Source: Symsagittifera roscoffensis
Lineage: Eukaryota > Xenacoelomorpha > Acoela > Convolutidae
Reading direction: 5' to 3'
Assembly (NCBI RefSeq): GCF_963678635.1
Contig: NC_087067.1
Span: 12,872,844 to 12,936,843, forward strand
Length of the DNA: 64,000 nucleotides
The notes beneath the pieces were generated by a model. It saw only the letters and a list, made by a program, of their open reading frames with translations. It was not told the origin of the DNA and made no database searches. Position 1 is the first letter of the stretch. The number at the start of each line of letters is the position of its first letter. The position numbers were made by a program, and so were the translations under genes. Shown in pieces: positions 21,941 through 33,649 of this stretch.

Positions 21941-22849
21941 AACTTTTTTTGAAGCGGTAGGGCGAATTGAATGAGCAGGTGGTCGACTCCCTGAGGGGAA
22001 GGGAGCCTCCGACGCCTGCTTACCACCCTTAATACGCTACTGGTCCTTATGGTACTCAATAATTCTATCCGATCCACACTTTTCAGTATTTCGTGCTAGT
22101 TTTCACTTCTGTTGGATAAAAAAATATCTTCAGTTTGGAAATAAGATCATGAGTCAAATACTGTAGAATGCACAAGACAACAATTTGATTTACGAAAATC
22201 AGTGCAAAAAAAAACAAACGCACCACTTGGAGGTCTGTCTTTACTACATTCTTTACACTTAAAAAAGTGGCGTGGTTGAAAAATTAAATTCTGACAATGA
22301 TTATAAGTGTGTGGCGAGCAATGCATGTAATAATTGCAACTCAGTTTGGTTCTAGAAGATATGAAGGATCATTTTTGGGGAGGGGGGATAGCATGCCGAA
22401 TAAGACACGGTTTAAATATGTTTTGATATTGCTTCTCGGAATTTACAGCAATACAAAACTATTGAAATGAAGAGAGTAAACAATAACATCATGGTATCAC
22501 CAATTGGCCAAAATTTGATTTAGAAAATCTTCTGGAGTTTAGATGAATCAAATCAGATGTTTTAACCACAATTAAAGAATAAACCAGAATTATGAACTTT
22601 TTTTGGAATGATGGAACATCAGTTTTAAGCACCTTCACAGCAGAAACATATCGGGTAACTTTTATCACCAACATTTTGATCCACAAAGAGACGTTTAAAT
22701 AAAGCGACAAGTTTCAAAATACGAAAGAGGTTGAAATATAATTTAGCGCGGTAGCTAATTGATTGATAGATTCGTGAGTTTATGTCATTCTGGATGAAAA
22801 AATGCTATTAATATGATTAATACTTTTTTTGTCGATCTGCAATTCTTTT
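21941..22849. other. Spacer downstream of GATAD2
   Basis: No gene is supported. A GGGGCGGATCTAGAAC stretch near 21929 and GGGAAGGGAGCCTCCGAC near 21998 resemble the GC-rich dispersed repeat. The 73-codon minus frame at 22489-22710 is not convincing. Confidence 0.4.
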
Positions 22850-22895
22850 TTATCGATGAATAGCACCAAATCGTTTTAAGTAACTCACAGTAAGA

Positions 22896-22901
22896 TTTAT
22901 T
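22896..22901 (-). promoter_or_regulatory. Candidate polyadenylation signal of GATAD2
   Basis: AATAAA on the minus strand lies about 170 nt past the GATAD2 stop codon, a typical 3' UTR distance. Confidence 0.45.
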
Positions 22902-23067
22902 GGGCTGAGAAACACCGAAAAAAAAACAAGTAAATAACTCCTATCGGAGGCTTCAGATTTTTTCCAGTTTAGTTTAATACAAAAAGTTAAGCGACAAATT
23001 CTACAGTGCAGTTCAGTTTTTGATAACAATTTTAACTGATTAGTTCTTCGAGAAAAAAAAACTAGCA

Positions 23068-24595
23068 TCAGTATTTCCTCATTCCTCCTGGCGCTGGGTT
23101 CAAAATTCGACCTCCCCCGGGTGCTGGGTTCAAAATTCGCCCCTTGGGTGCTGAATGTTGTTGCGTATGATGCACTGTTGGTCTGGCGTTCACGTTCGCT
23201 GATGAAACGGCAGGGGCTGCACCTAGTGTTGGGTTTATGAACAGAGGCGGGTGCTGCTTGGAATGCTGCCCGTAGAGAAGGTTGGTTCCATTTTGGTTTG
23301 CGATGGTTTGAGCGACAGCACTGACACTGTTGCTTGGCTGATTGTGCGTCAAATGTTGTTGCTGCTGCTGTTGTTGTTGTTGAGCTCTGACTGCGGCTGC
23401 TTGTTGACTCGCTAGTGTTTGCTTTCTCTCCTCTTCCTTCAACTTCTGGATAACTTCTTTCTCTTGCTGCAGTGCCTGCTCTACTGCTAACTTCAACCTG
23501 TTTGTGTGTTCTTTCTTTACCGCTTTTTTGTTGTTGTTCACCAGACACTGCTCGCAAATCACTTTACCCGAGTCCAAGTCTCGTTTCCAGGCAGTTGTGA
23601 AATCGGTTTGACATTGCGCGCACTGAAGTGGAAGTTTTTTCTTTCCATCTTTTTTCTTCTCACTGCTTGGTTTCATCAAAGTGTTCACGAGCACGTTTTC
23701 AACAGTCTCTTCCAAACCTGTGAGGTACAGGAATTCGATAGTCGGCCACACCAGGAAGTCTAGATTTGCCGGCGGAGGTCTGGGAGGGGGAATTTGCAAC
23801 AATGTCTTCTCAAGTTGCTTCTTCAGCGCTAACTTTGCCGCTTGTTCACGTTTCGCCGCGGCCGCTGGGTCCACACGAACCGTCGGCTGTTGTTGCACTG
23901 AATTTCGATGAGTCGGCACTGTATTTGATGTAGTTCCGGGAGTCACAGCTGGGGGTGGACCCCTAAACAGTCCCGATGGAACAACATTGGGCGGCAATGC
24001 ATTAGCAGTGGTTCCTTTGGTTACATTCGGTACATTGTTTGGAATCTGAGCAGACATGTTGTTTCTCTGTTGTATATTGGTGTTCACACTCGGCACTGGT
24101 GGGTTGGCGGCAGTAGGGATAGCTGTTGCTCGATGCTGCTGTTTTGCCATTTGATTTTGCTGATTTACAACCATTTTCATCTGGTCCGATCGTTGAAGCT
24201 GTTCAAGCAGCCTCTGTTGTTGCTGAAGCTGTACACTTGTCTGATGATTAGCGCTGCCATGATTTTGCACACTACTCACCACATTGCTCTGCACTGAAGG
24301 AACATGCGTTTTGGGAAGTTGCTTCACCAATCCTGGAGCAGACGAGTTTACATTCGGACCCGCTGCGGGTTCAGACACCACTGAATTATTGCTTCCAGTT
24401 GCGGCGGCTGTTGATGATGCCGCGGCGGCTGTTGCGGGGAGTGAGGGGACTGGTTTCGGCGTTTGAGAGGCCTTTAGTTTTTTCAGAAGCAGCAAATTCG
24501 TTTCCTCCAACATCAACATGGCTCTTATTTTTGCAGCGTCAATCTTGCGTTTTTCCTTTTCGTCTACTTTTGTATCTGTTTTTTCCTCAACGTCC
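23068..24595 (-). CDS. GATAD2: GATAD2/p66 NuRD subunit, exon 3 (CR1, linker, CR2 with GATA zinc finger)
   Basis: This is the main exon, from acceptor TTTCAG|G at 24595 to the TGA at 23068-23070. It encodes residues 118-626 of the 626-residue model. Residues about 128-162 (AKIRAMLMLEETNLLLLKKL) match conserved region 1 of p66, the helix known to pair with the MBD2/MBD3 coiled coil. A Gln/Ala/Pro/Asn-rich linker follows. CR2 begins near 370 with AKLALKKQLEKTLLQIPPPR, then FLYLTGLEETVENVL, and the GATA-type finger CAQC-X18-CEQC (C443, C446, C465, C468), then KKEHTNRLKLAVEQALQQEK. The family acts in the nucleus as a NuRD corepressor scaffold. A polyglutamine run lies in the C-terminal tail near 23354-23385. 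Large open frames on other strands over this exon are composition shadows. Confidence 0.95.
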
Positions 24596-24981
24596 CTGAA
24601 ACCACATCAAAATAATGAAAAATTGTTTAAAAGCACCTAACATATTATTTCAGACCTTTCCCACCTAACTTCTTGCATTTTTCTAGAATTACAGCAACCT
24701 CTTCGGCGCGCTTTTTTCACTGCATTTAAATTTTTAGCGTCTAACTTTGTTTTTAATTACTTTACGGAAACAAGCGAGCTCGAATTTGCTTCCGATTTTC
24801 AGAAACAACTTCTGTACTTTTTGAAGGATGTGCATAAGTGTCTTTGGAGAGTATCACTCGCGTATTAGATCGAATCAGCGGTTAATTTAAAACAAAGATG
24901 TGTATGAAACAAGAGAGTATATAAATAGTACGGGAAAGCTGAACAAATACTTAATCAACAGGGACAATATATTAACAAAGC

Positions 24982-25990
24982 CAACTGAAAGTTGGAAAAG
25001 AGTAATGAGACAACGAAACTGAAAAAAAGCGACTTGTTTTTTCAAAAATCTTCAACTTTTGAGTTTCGAAGAAAAAAAATATTTGGCCTTAAAGCTCTTT
25101 AAATTTGTAGAAAAATTTATGATGGACACTTTTTAGTTAAAATTAACCAAATTTGAGAAAACTGGATCAATAAGTAAAACTTTTATTTCGCTGGGAAATC
25201 TGATTTCGAAAATCCATTTTCGAAATTATAAGTCGATCACGTTTTTCGTGACCTTTACACTTTTGCTGTTCGATATTGGAGTTTGCCTTCCTTTTAATTA
25301 TTGAAATGGAATCAATTGAGAAATCCCCCCCCCCCCATTCTCGTGTGGGGGTGGGGGGAGATAGCTCAATAGGTACTTGAGACATGTTTATAACCACTTC
25401 AAAATTGTTTGAATGATATGAAATCAGATTCTTCAACGATAGTGGAATGCCAAAATTTACAATATCAAAGCTCAAAAGTTAAATTCAGCTTGAAAAAAGA
25501 ATCAATGAAACTGAGACGACTTTAGTTGCAGAAAGCGCCTTTTTTCTGTCCCAAATGGAAAAAAGCAGTTTTAATGAGCTGCGAGAACAGTTTTTGATAT
25601 TCAGATACAAGGCTAGAGCACCAACCCTGGTAAGTCGCTTTGCTCGTTGAGGCAATGGTCGCCCAAACAAAAATTTGCAAAAAAAAATCTAGAAATAAAT
25701 TTCGATTTTTTCTTTTTTAAAATTTTTCTCAATACTCATATAACATAAACTTCAGTCAGTCAATTGATAGCGTGCTACGAACACAATAACCATCTATTTG
25801 ATTTGCGTTTGCTGACGTCTTCTTGTAGCTTTATACAGTTTTTGCTTCGAGGGGGGGTAGAGATAGCTCAATTGGTCATTAAAAATAAATCACAAGTCAA
25901 ACCGCGAAAAGTCAAACTTGAGCGTGAACAAATTTTAAGACTTTTTCCAGAAAAAAAAACAAAAAAATCATCATGACCTATATAATAGTA
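24982..25990 (+). repeat. TATA-box dispersed repeat, interrupted copy
   Basis: The head (CAACTGAAAGTTGGAAAAGA, followed by AGTAATGAG) begins near 24982 and the tail (CATGACCTATATAATAGTAC) ends near 25990. Between about 25372 and 25860 the copy is split by roughly 490 bp of unrelated sequence. GATAGCTCAAT occurs on both sides of the split (25360-25370 and 25862-25872), consistent with an insertion and a short target duplication. Confidence 0.55.
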
Positions 25991-26254
25991 CTCACTACGT
26001 GCATTACTCTTAAACAGCTTAATTAACTTAGACGAGAATTTTGTAGTCTCTTCGCTGTCGCCAGTGAAGAGTGAACTCATCAGCTCTTCACTCTAAATTG
26101 GTGACAACGGTTAAAACGAAACTTCATACGAATCGTATCACGACCGAAAGCGCTTCCAGAGGGGAGTGCGGTCTGTAAATAGAAAAACGCGTATTCAAAC
26201 TCGGGTGTAAGTAGACAACTACTATATTAACTAATCAGAATTGAGATAAAACAA

Positions 26255-26630
26255 AAGCCAACAGATGGTTGGAAAAGAGTCAATGAACGCAAAGAAACAG
26301 AAATAAAAAACCGACATATTTTTTTTAAAAAAAACTTAAACTTACGAATTTTACAATAAAAAGTAGATGGCCTTAAAGCTCTTCGAATTTCAAGAGAAAA
26401 CTATGGCTGGCATTTTTTCGATAAAAATAACCCAAATTGAGAAAACTGGATTATTAGGAAAAGTTTGAACTCAAAAAGTGCATATATAATACAGGTCATT
26501 CATATGTGCATTTATAAGTAGAAACCACTTCTTTTGTTATTACAGCATTTTAAAACTTTCCTGAAAAAAACCGAAAACAAAATCATCACAATCTATATAA
26601 CAGTCCGAACTACGTTCATCGAATCTTAAG
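26255..26630 (+). repeat. TATA-box dispersed repeat, copy 2
   Basis: It begins CCAACAGATGGTTGGAAAAG then AGTCAATGAACGC, and ends CAATCTATATAACAGTCCGA followed by ACTACGTTCATC. Confidence 0.65.
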
Positions 26631-27747
26631 AGCAAACATACGCAAAAAAAATTAATACTCTTTTTTGCACAATTGCTTTCTTCTTCCGGATTCTTATTGA
26701 TTAATATAGTATTTGTCTACCCACTGGCGAGTATAATAACGCAGTTGTCCACTTGCTGCTACGTAACCTTCCAAAGGATATATGACTCGACCTTGTATGA
26801 CGTACCTTTGTAGTAAAAATAAGCTACAGGCAAAAAATCTTCAAAATGTATTTTTTCGCTAGAGGAACGTTATAGAACGCTATGGACAAAAAACATCTTC
26901 CGGAGATTTTTGTAGCATTAATTATTCTTTTAGGCCTCCCAAAAGACAAATTCCTTGAACTGTGATCACAATTCCTATGAGGACAATTAAATTTTTCTTT
27001 AATCATTCAATAACTCTTGCGATTAGCAAGTGTAATGTAATCGAGTACCAGACTTTTTTCCGCAAACAACTATCCTAACAGTGGTAGAATGAGAAATGGT
27101 AAATGTGCACTCGTAGTTCCTATGTAGGTGGTCCATCCATGTTGGCACTTTGTCGAGTACCCTCAGCATCCTTCCCTTACAATTTTTTTTTTGTCAAAAG
27201 TTTCTTGATTTCCGTCTTATTGAGTGTCGACTTTGAGATCGTGGGATTATTTTAATCATATGTCATCTTTCTATTTATATAACGTAGGATTATTAGAGAC
27301 CGAATCACAATCTATGAAAGACAAGATTGTTCAATTTAAGATCAACCTCTCCAATCGCCCTCAAAAATTGTTGTTAAGTTTTTTAGAGCGTCTTTGATTT
27401 TTTCATTTTTGATTGTCATTTCATCGGCTCAAATTTTAGCAAATTAAGGAGACCATAATGGAATTTAAGAACTGTATATGCCGTGCAGCGTGTTAGTTAC
27501 CGCAAGCAAACTAAAGTAATTAAAGCAAAACACTTAGAGACATTTTAAAAACTAATTTCGCTGAAACAAAATTAAAATTTCACGGCTTAACTTGATTTAA
27601 AAGACTACTACAATAAACCTATTATAAGCCGACTCTATTCGCACAAAACTGCTCGCCACTTTGCATGGTCAGAACAAAAACGAAACCCCATAGAAGGCAA
27701 AGATGAAAACTTAAATTGCTGTCGGCATCAATCAAAAGAAACGAAAT

Positions 27748-28190
27748 ATGGCCAACAGACAGTTGGAAAAAAGTCAATTAACGCAAGTAAGCAGAAAACT
27801 TGTTTTATGCAAAAATTTCAACTTTCAAACGGAAAAAGAGATGCCCTGAAAACTCTTTGAATTTCTAGAACAATTTATCATTGGCTCTTTTTTGATAAAA
27901 ATTAATTTGAGAAAACTGGATCAATAAGTTAAATTTTCATTTCGCAGCGAAATCTCAAAATTAAATTGCATTTTCAAAACTAGAATCCGATCGCCTTTTT
28001 CGTGGCCTTTACATTTTTTGCTGTTGGATAGTGGCGTTTGCCTTCGTTTTAACAAAAGAAATGAACCTAACTGAAAAAAAATCGAAAGTCAAACCTGGAA
28101 AAAGTACATTTGAGCCTCAACGAATTATAACTTTTCCCAAAAAAAAACTATCGCAATCTATATAAGAGTCTGAACTACGTTCATCAACTG
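27748..28190 (+). repeat. TATA-box dispersed repeat, copy 3 (best contiguous copy)
   Basis: It begins ATGGCCAACAGACAGTTGGA and ends CAATCTATATAAGAGTCTGA followed by ACTACGTTCATC. Between them lie GAGAAAACTGGATCAATAAG, a Cys/Phe-free A/T stretch and GTGGCGTTTGCCTTCGTTTT. It is about 440 bp with no coding capacity. The TATATAAG box 10-15 nt before the end resembles a polymerase II core promoter. Confidence 0.7.
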
Positions 28191-28749
28191 TTAATAACTC
28201 CCCTGAAATGTCGTCTTAAATTTATGCAAGTAAGCAAATACTACAGCAAGTAACAAAAAAAACTTGATTTTTTTTTCTGAATCTCAAGCAAACGAAAAAT
28301 TAATTCAGTAAGCTCAATTTGAAAAGAAACTAAAATGCTCTCAAACGGGGATCTACAGCAATTTGAACCAAATTTTAGCCTTCAGCCTTCTTGTACTTTA
28401 GCCCTCTAGAACGCCCCGATCTTCATTACCGTATTTATTTGAACTCTTGCCTTAATTGTTAAAGTTGCGATTTCGAATTGTCAAAACATTGCCATTGGAA
28501 AACCAAAAGTTTTTTTTTCCTTTTGACAGTCTCATCTTAAGTCTGACTCGTTTAAAATAGGTAAATAAATTACTAATGATTTTGACACTTTTTGTGGTTT
28601 CCAGAGATTTTGATAATAAAAAGAATTCATTTAATTAGGAATGAGTTCTGAGCCGTATTATTGCACGTATAAACTATGTATAGATTGCACATATTGCGCG
28701 TTAAAATGTCTCAAAGGGCTTTTTTCAAACGCCCATAGATTAACTAAAA

Positions 28750-28922
28750 AGGAAAAATATCACAGATAATTTATTTTTTCAAATTTGAGCTCAGAACATC
28801 AATACTTTTCAGATGACTTTTAAAAAATCCACCTAAAATGGCTAGTTTAAATGTTGAAATTTGTCCGAAGAAATCACCCCAAACACAAATATTCCGGCTC
28901 TTTCTTCGAAAGTTGGAATAAT
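28750..28922 (-). repeat. Double-hairpin repeat family, 5' half
   Basis: In minus orientation it reads ACTTTCGAAGAAAGAGCCGG, ATATTTGTGTTTGGGGTG, then TAGCCATTTTAGG and CCTTTTC-type sequence, ending where AGCTCAAATTTGAAAA is shared with copy C. Confidence 0.5.
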
Positions 28923-30276
28923 TAGCTCTAGCCTTTACATTCCATATTTCAGAAGAAACTTTACTGAAAAACATTTTTTCTAACCAATTATTAGTTATCA
29001 TCTTTTATTTTACTAAACCCTATGTTAGAATTGTGAAGTTTAGGCCGATAACAGACTTGAATTCAGATTGGAAACATTTGATCTCAATTATAACTTTGCA
29101 AACCAGTTTTTTTATGATAGGATCTATTGAGACTAAGGAAAATGAAAGTAAGCCAAGATTGAATAATGGTCTAAGTATTAACACGAATGTGTCCAGCTGA
29201 AACTAGAAAACAGACGGGGTACCTTTTGTCAATTGTTTGAGAAAAATATTAAGCACTGAAATTTTACTTCATACAACTTCAACGTGCTCAGATTTCACTA
29301 AAAAGATGGGTGAGAAAATTCCTGAAGTACATAGCAACCTTTGCCCATAATTTATGTGAAAAGTATTGTATGAGCTCTTCTCGTTCATCAACCAAGACAA
29401 ATGGCACCAAAATGAGATACCACCAATAACATGAAAAATACGTCCCTATTTTCAAGTTAAGTTTAAACCTGTGGAGAAATAAGGGTGGAAATAACCTTTG
29501 GGGAAACCCATGCTAACCTTTATGCAGTGTATTGCATGGTTCATTACGGTACGAGCATGCTTTGTATAGCATATGCTCTTTACAAAAACCGATAAATCGA
29601 TGCTGATATTTTATGCATTTGCTGTTCATCCAACATGAGTGAACAAAAAATTGGCGCACACTAATATTTTTATGTGATAAAAAGACAAAACATTTTCGAT
29701 TTTCAGCTGATCGATAGAATTGTATGTAGTATATTTAGATGTCTTGAGTCATGTACGCCGAATAAATTGTGTTCACATGAGATTATGGCCAAAGCACCGA
29801 GTTTAACTCTCTTGAGAAAAAAAGAATAAAAGGACCACATGACCTGCAAAAAAACGTCATCAGAAAAAGGGCTGCCGACGTCATTGCCTCTTTTCACCAT
29901 TTAAGCGTCAACAGCAACACTATTAGCGGCGACATTTTAATATAATATTCAGTGGGTTTTCAAAGGTCGAAAACCATTACCATGCTTCAATGAACTGTAA
30001 ACCGATATCGTTCTGTTGACCAAGGGGTTTTGTTTTGGGTTGAACTTATGACTTAAATTTTCACAGTGATTTATGAGAGAAATATTGAATTATGAGAAAC
30101 GAATTCAAATTGTTATTGCTGTTGCATTTAAGTAAAGTATCCCCTAAATGATGCAAGTTTATAAGCTCAAGAGTCGAAATATGTCACCCCAATAATAAGT
30201 CAAGATTATTCTGCTAAGCTAGAATATTTGAGGCGAGAAGCAATACGAATTAGAAAATGAAAACTTAAGCACTGAC

Positions 30277-30390
30277 CCATGAATTTCGACAGGATCTTCT
30301 CCAATGATGTCGCCATTTTCCTGTTTAACGTCTTTTTCAGCTATGACTTCATGGTTTCCGTTTTGATTGCAGGGTTTCTTTCCGAGGGGC
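30277..30390 (-). CDS. GATAD2: GATAD2/p66, exon 2
   Basis: This 114-nt exon lies between acceptor TTTAAAG|G and donor CATGG|GTCAGT. It encodes LGKKPCNQNGNHEVIAEKD, then a segment with QENGDIIGEDPVEI. The phase is consistent on both sides. Exon 1 leaves two bases that complete an Arg codon with the first base here, and the two bases left at its end join the first base of exon 3 to give Gly before DVEEK. The region is acidic, polar and probably disordered, as is usual before CR1 in p66 proteins. Confidence 0.85.
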
Positions 30391-30462
30391 CTTTAAATTA
30401 AAACCGAGTAAATTTTATTGAATAACTTTGGTAAAATAATGGAAGACAAAACGCAAACATAC

Positions 30463-30701
30463 CGACTGCCGTCTTCAGTTTTCTGATTTTTTGGATCGCC
30501 GTCCGTAGTAAATTGGCTATCATCTGGGAGCTTTCGCTTCATCTGAAAGGGTTTCTGAGCTTCGGTGCTAGACAACTCAGCGCCTATTCCGTGATCATCT
30601 GACCCATTAGTTAGAGTATTGGCGTTTCCATTGCCATTTGCTAAGTTGTTTGGGATATTTGACACAACCGCGGCCGTTTCTTTTTCAGTCAAAACTACCA
30701 T
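30463..30701 (-). CDS. GATAD2: GATAD2/p66, exon 1 with start codon
   Basis: The ATG at 30701 sits in a good context (AACAAAATGG). The exon encodes MVVLTEKETAAVVSNIPNNL, an Asn/Gly-rich stretch, then FQMKRKLPDDSQF and a basic/acidic segment ending EDGSR. The donor is TCG|GTATGT at 30462. Vertebrate p66 proteins also open with a Lys/Arg-rich and acidic segment of this kind, although similarity this far out is weak. Joining the three exons gives 1,881 nt (626 codons plus stop), close to human GATAD2A in length. An untranslated upstream exon is possible because TGCACAG lies about 20 nt before the ATG. Confidence 0.85.
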
Positions 30702-31721
30702 TTTGTTCAGACCTTGTTCAGCTGTGCAGACACGAAACTATGAGTAAGTTTGTGCCAAAAGTCGAACGAAGTTGTTTCGTCGATTGATTGAATGAGTATT
30801 TGCGCTAATGCAAAACGAGCTGAGCGGACAAATGCAGCTATCCAAATCCAACAGTTATGTCGTTTGGTAGATTCTGTTGAACTTATGTTGTAATAAGGTC
30901 AACGAGATTGTCTACCGATGACTTCGTTTTCAACTATTCCGCGCCTAAATAAATAGAAGCCAATTATAATCGTGCGTTTTTTGAAAAAAATTAAAATTCG
31001 GTACACCGTGCCCATTTTGATAGAACGAAGCGTATTGAAAAAAACTCAACTTTTGATGCATTGGAACAAATTTTGGTCGCTTGGCTCAATTTTCTTCAAT
31101 TTTCCAGATTTTCAATGAACACCAACTTAGATGAGAAACGGCGTAAAAAACATTAATGACATAAAACGAACCATATCTATTTAAGACAAACATGTTAGAC
31201 GGGTCCCCTGCATTAGTCAAAAGGACATCTTTCGGTGTCACTATACATTATTTTTGAGGTACAGTGACGCTAACAATTATGTCGAAGATATGGGAGGTTA
31301 TGACTGACTTAAAACATCTTTTTTTTTAAAATCATCGCTGACCTTAAGAAGTTTAAAATGAAATTTGAAAAAACACTCCATTTAATTACACTCTAGCTTT
31401 GTAATGTACTCAAATTTGTAAACAATTATCTATATTCCTTTAATACTGCGAGTAGTTCAATAGTTCAATTAGTGCCGAAACAAATGAACCGGTTGCTGCG
31501 CATTAGTTTTTTGTTGGGAGGGGGAGGGGGAATGTGGGTGCGAAATTTATTTTACTGAATCCTAAATAAACCCTTTAATACTGTATATTTAGTCGCTTTT
31601 CTTAGAATATCGCAGAGAGCGATAAGTGACTTCATCCAATTTTCCTCGAATTCACGGCTTCGATCATATGCGACGTTGAGAACAAAATTTTGAAATATGC
31701 AATTTGAAAATAAGCTACAGA
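30702..31721. other. Region upstream of GATAD2
   Basis: It should hold the GATAD2 promoter (minus strand). No TATA box or CpG island is evident within 500 bp. A G-rich run GGGAGGGGGAGGGGGAATG lies near 31516. Nothing else is identifiable. Confidence 0.4.
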
Positions 31722-32135
31722 CAGTTGGAAAAGTGCCAATGAAAGCAAAGAAATCGAAAAAAAAATTACTGACATACTTTTTGAAAAACTTTGAAATTCA
31801 AAGGAAAAATAAGTCTTATAACTCTATGAATTTTGAGAACAATTTATGATTGACACTTTTTTGATTAAAAAAAAACCTGGACCAATAAGAACATTTTTAT
31901 TCCGCTGCAAAATCTAAAAATTTAAATCCAAGTTCAAAACTAGAAGTTTTTGCGCTATTTTTGCTTTCGTAATTGGAGATCGCAGTTTGCTCTCTTTTTA
32001 TCAAATGAATTTGAATTGATATTAAAAATCAAACCGCACAAAGATCAAACTTGATTAGAACATACTAAAACTTTTGCCTAATAAGAAACAAAAATCATCA
32101 CGACCTATGTAAGTGTCTTCAGTGCGTCCATTGAC
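31722..32135 (+). repeat. TATA-box dispersed repeat, copy 4 (box decayed)
   Basis: The head is CAGACAGTTGGAAAAGTGCC followed by AATGAAAGCAAAG. The tail is ATCACGACCTATGTAAGTGT, in which the TATA box has mutated to TATGTAAG. It lies upstream of GATAD2 and just before the 1.43 kb tandem repeat. Confidence 0.6.
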
Positions 32136-32231
32136 ACTAAGAATAAATATTGCATTTATCTCAAAAATCACGTGCACATAGTTCGAAACTGTTAGAGAAC
32201 TTGGCGAAACCGACAAAATCACGAAAAGTTT

Positions 32232-33649
32232 TCCAAATACTGAGTTCTTATATAAAAACAGTAGCATATCAACAAAACAGCTTTTTGTTTCAAGACAAGA
32301 GAAAACTTAAGTTATGAAGCTTTGAAAAATCAATCGAACAAAAACTACGAAGAGAAACTAAGTCAACAGCGCAAAAAAAGCAATCATATTTTTTACTAGT
32401 AGCCAGTTAGCCAACATTGCCATAATAATATCGTTGCGATTAAAAGTTTGAACTATTTTGTTTTAAATTTGGAAGACACCCACCCTCTTACAAGCCTCCT
32501 GAAACATTTAAAACCATTAAAATGTAGTTCTGCTTATCAAACGACAAAAGATACGATGACTGAGGCAATATGAAATGAACCAAAACCAATGGGGCAAAAA
32601 AAGGAAATTAATTCAAAACCAGAGCTGTTAATTTAGAAACTACAAAACGACTAGCAATTATAACAAAAAATGTTTAAAAAAAAAGAAAAAATTCATGCTT
32701 TTCAAATTATGCTGACAAAAAAACGATATAACGACAATTCAAATTTTCTCAGAAAATTAATCATTTCATACGAAGAAAAAAACAAGGAGGGTCCGAGATT
32801 GGAACTCTAAGCCTTCGGATCCAAAAACGCGGGCTTTTCCAACAGACCAAGTGGAATGGGACTGGAAAACGTTGATATTCCATAATAAAGCAAAAACTTT
32901 CTTACAGATTAGTAAAAGTTGCGTACGGGCAAAAAGCCTAGTTCCCGATTACAAGTCTATTGCTCTGGCAAGTGAACTGAGCATTTCCATAAATTATAGT
33001 TGCCTTTTTTTAACGATGTAGCCTCAACATGCCTTAAAAATAAAATCACATTCTCGAAATTAAAAGAACACAAATTCTCGAAAATGCAACAAATTTTTTA
33101 AATTAAGATACGACTTGAACCAAGATAAATAGGGATTTCAATCTCCTGACTTAAAATTCTATTTTTTATATTTTGAAACGGTACTTCTTTAGAATCTAAA
33201 TAATTTTCAAAAAAAAGCTTTTTAAAATTAAAATACAATTCAGCATCAGTTTCTTTATAAACCACTTTTAAGATTTCAGAATTAACTTCAATGATAAATT
33301 TGAGAATTCTTTTCCAATTGAGTTATTCGATTTATTACCAAATCTTCTCAAAAAGGACCTACAGCAGGGCGGATTTGGGAGGGGGAGCGGACGCCCCCAT
33401 CACCAAGCAAATGGTCCCCCTTGGGTAATATTTAATGACATCCATCTTAGGCCGATCAACCCTAAAAACTTCTAAAGGCGCCTTTGGCGCAAATATAATT
33501 TATTTTTGAAGGGGTAGCGCGCGCCGAAAAAAACGGAATTTTATGGACAAAACTTTCCAAAAAGTGTCCAAAAAATTGCCTTTCAAAAAGTTGCCTGAGG
33601 CGCTAATTTTTTGATCAAAATAGGGTCTCTATAGTGTTCTGGAAAAGCT
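32232..33649 (+). repeat. 1.43 kb tandem repeat, unit 1
   Basis: The unit starts CCAAATACTGAGTTCTTATA. It contains CACCCACCCTCTTACAAGCC, a decayed copy of the reading frame described at 34131, GGACCTACAGCAGGGCGGAT followed by a GC-rich block, and ends TAGTGTTCTGGAAAAGCT. The reading frame is broken here by indels. Confidence 0.9.
32711..33020 (+). pseudogene. Broken copy of the 1.43 kb repeat reading frame, unit 1
   Basis: The same region as the frame at 34131 is recognisable (start MLTKKRYNDN), but a frameshift in GGGTCCGAGATTGG and a stop soon after disable it. Confidence 0.5.

Larger units (their letters stand above)
24596..30276 (-). other. GATAD2 intron 2 (5.68 kb), filled with dispersed repeats
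   Basis: This is a GT-AG intron on the minus strand. It contains copies of the TATA-box repeat (24982-25990, 26255-26630, 27748-28190), a fragment of the double-hairpin repeat (28750-28922) and a C12 run near 25326. No additional GATAD2 exon or other gene could be supported inside it. Confidence 0.7.

Noticed and set aside
22850-23557. 235-codon minus frame overlapping the GATAD2 exon
   Set aside because: It is a different frame of the same strand over the conserved zinc-finger exon, with Ser/Arg/Thr-rich composition arising from the polyglutamine and alanine codons. GATAD2 explains the sequence.
23506-24599. Several plus-strand frames of 60-85 codons opposite GATAD2
   Set aside because: These are antisense shadows of the GATAD2 coding exon.
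25326-25337. C12 run and the nearby G-rich stretch as a possible G-quadruplex or regulatory site
   Set aside because: It is a single homopolymer next to a repeat insertion, with nothing else to support a function.
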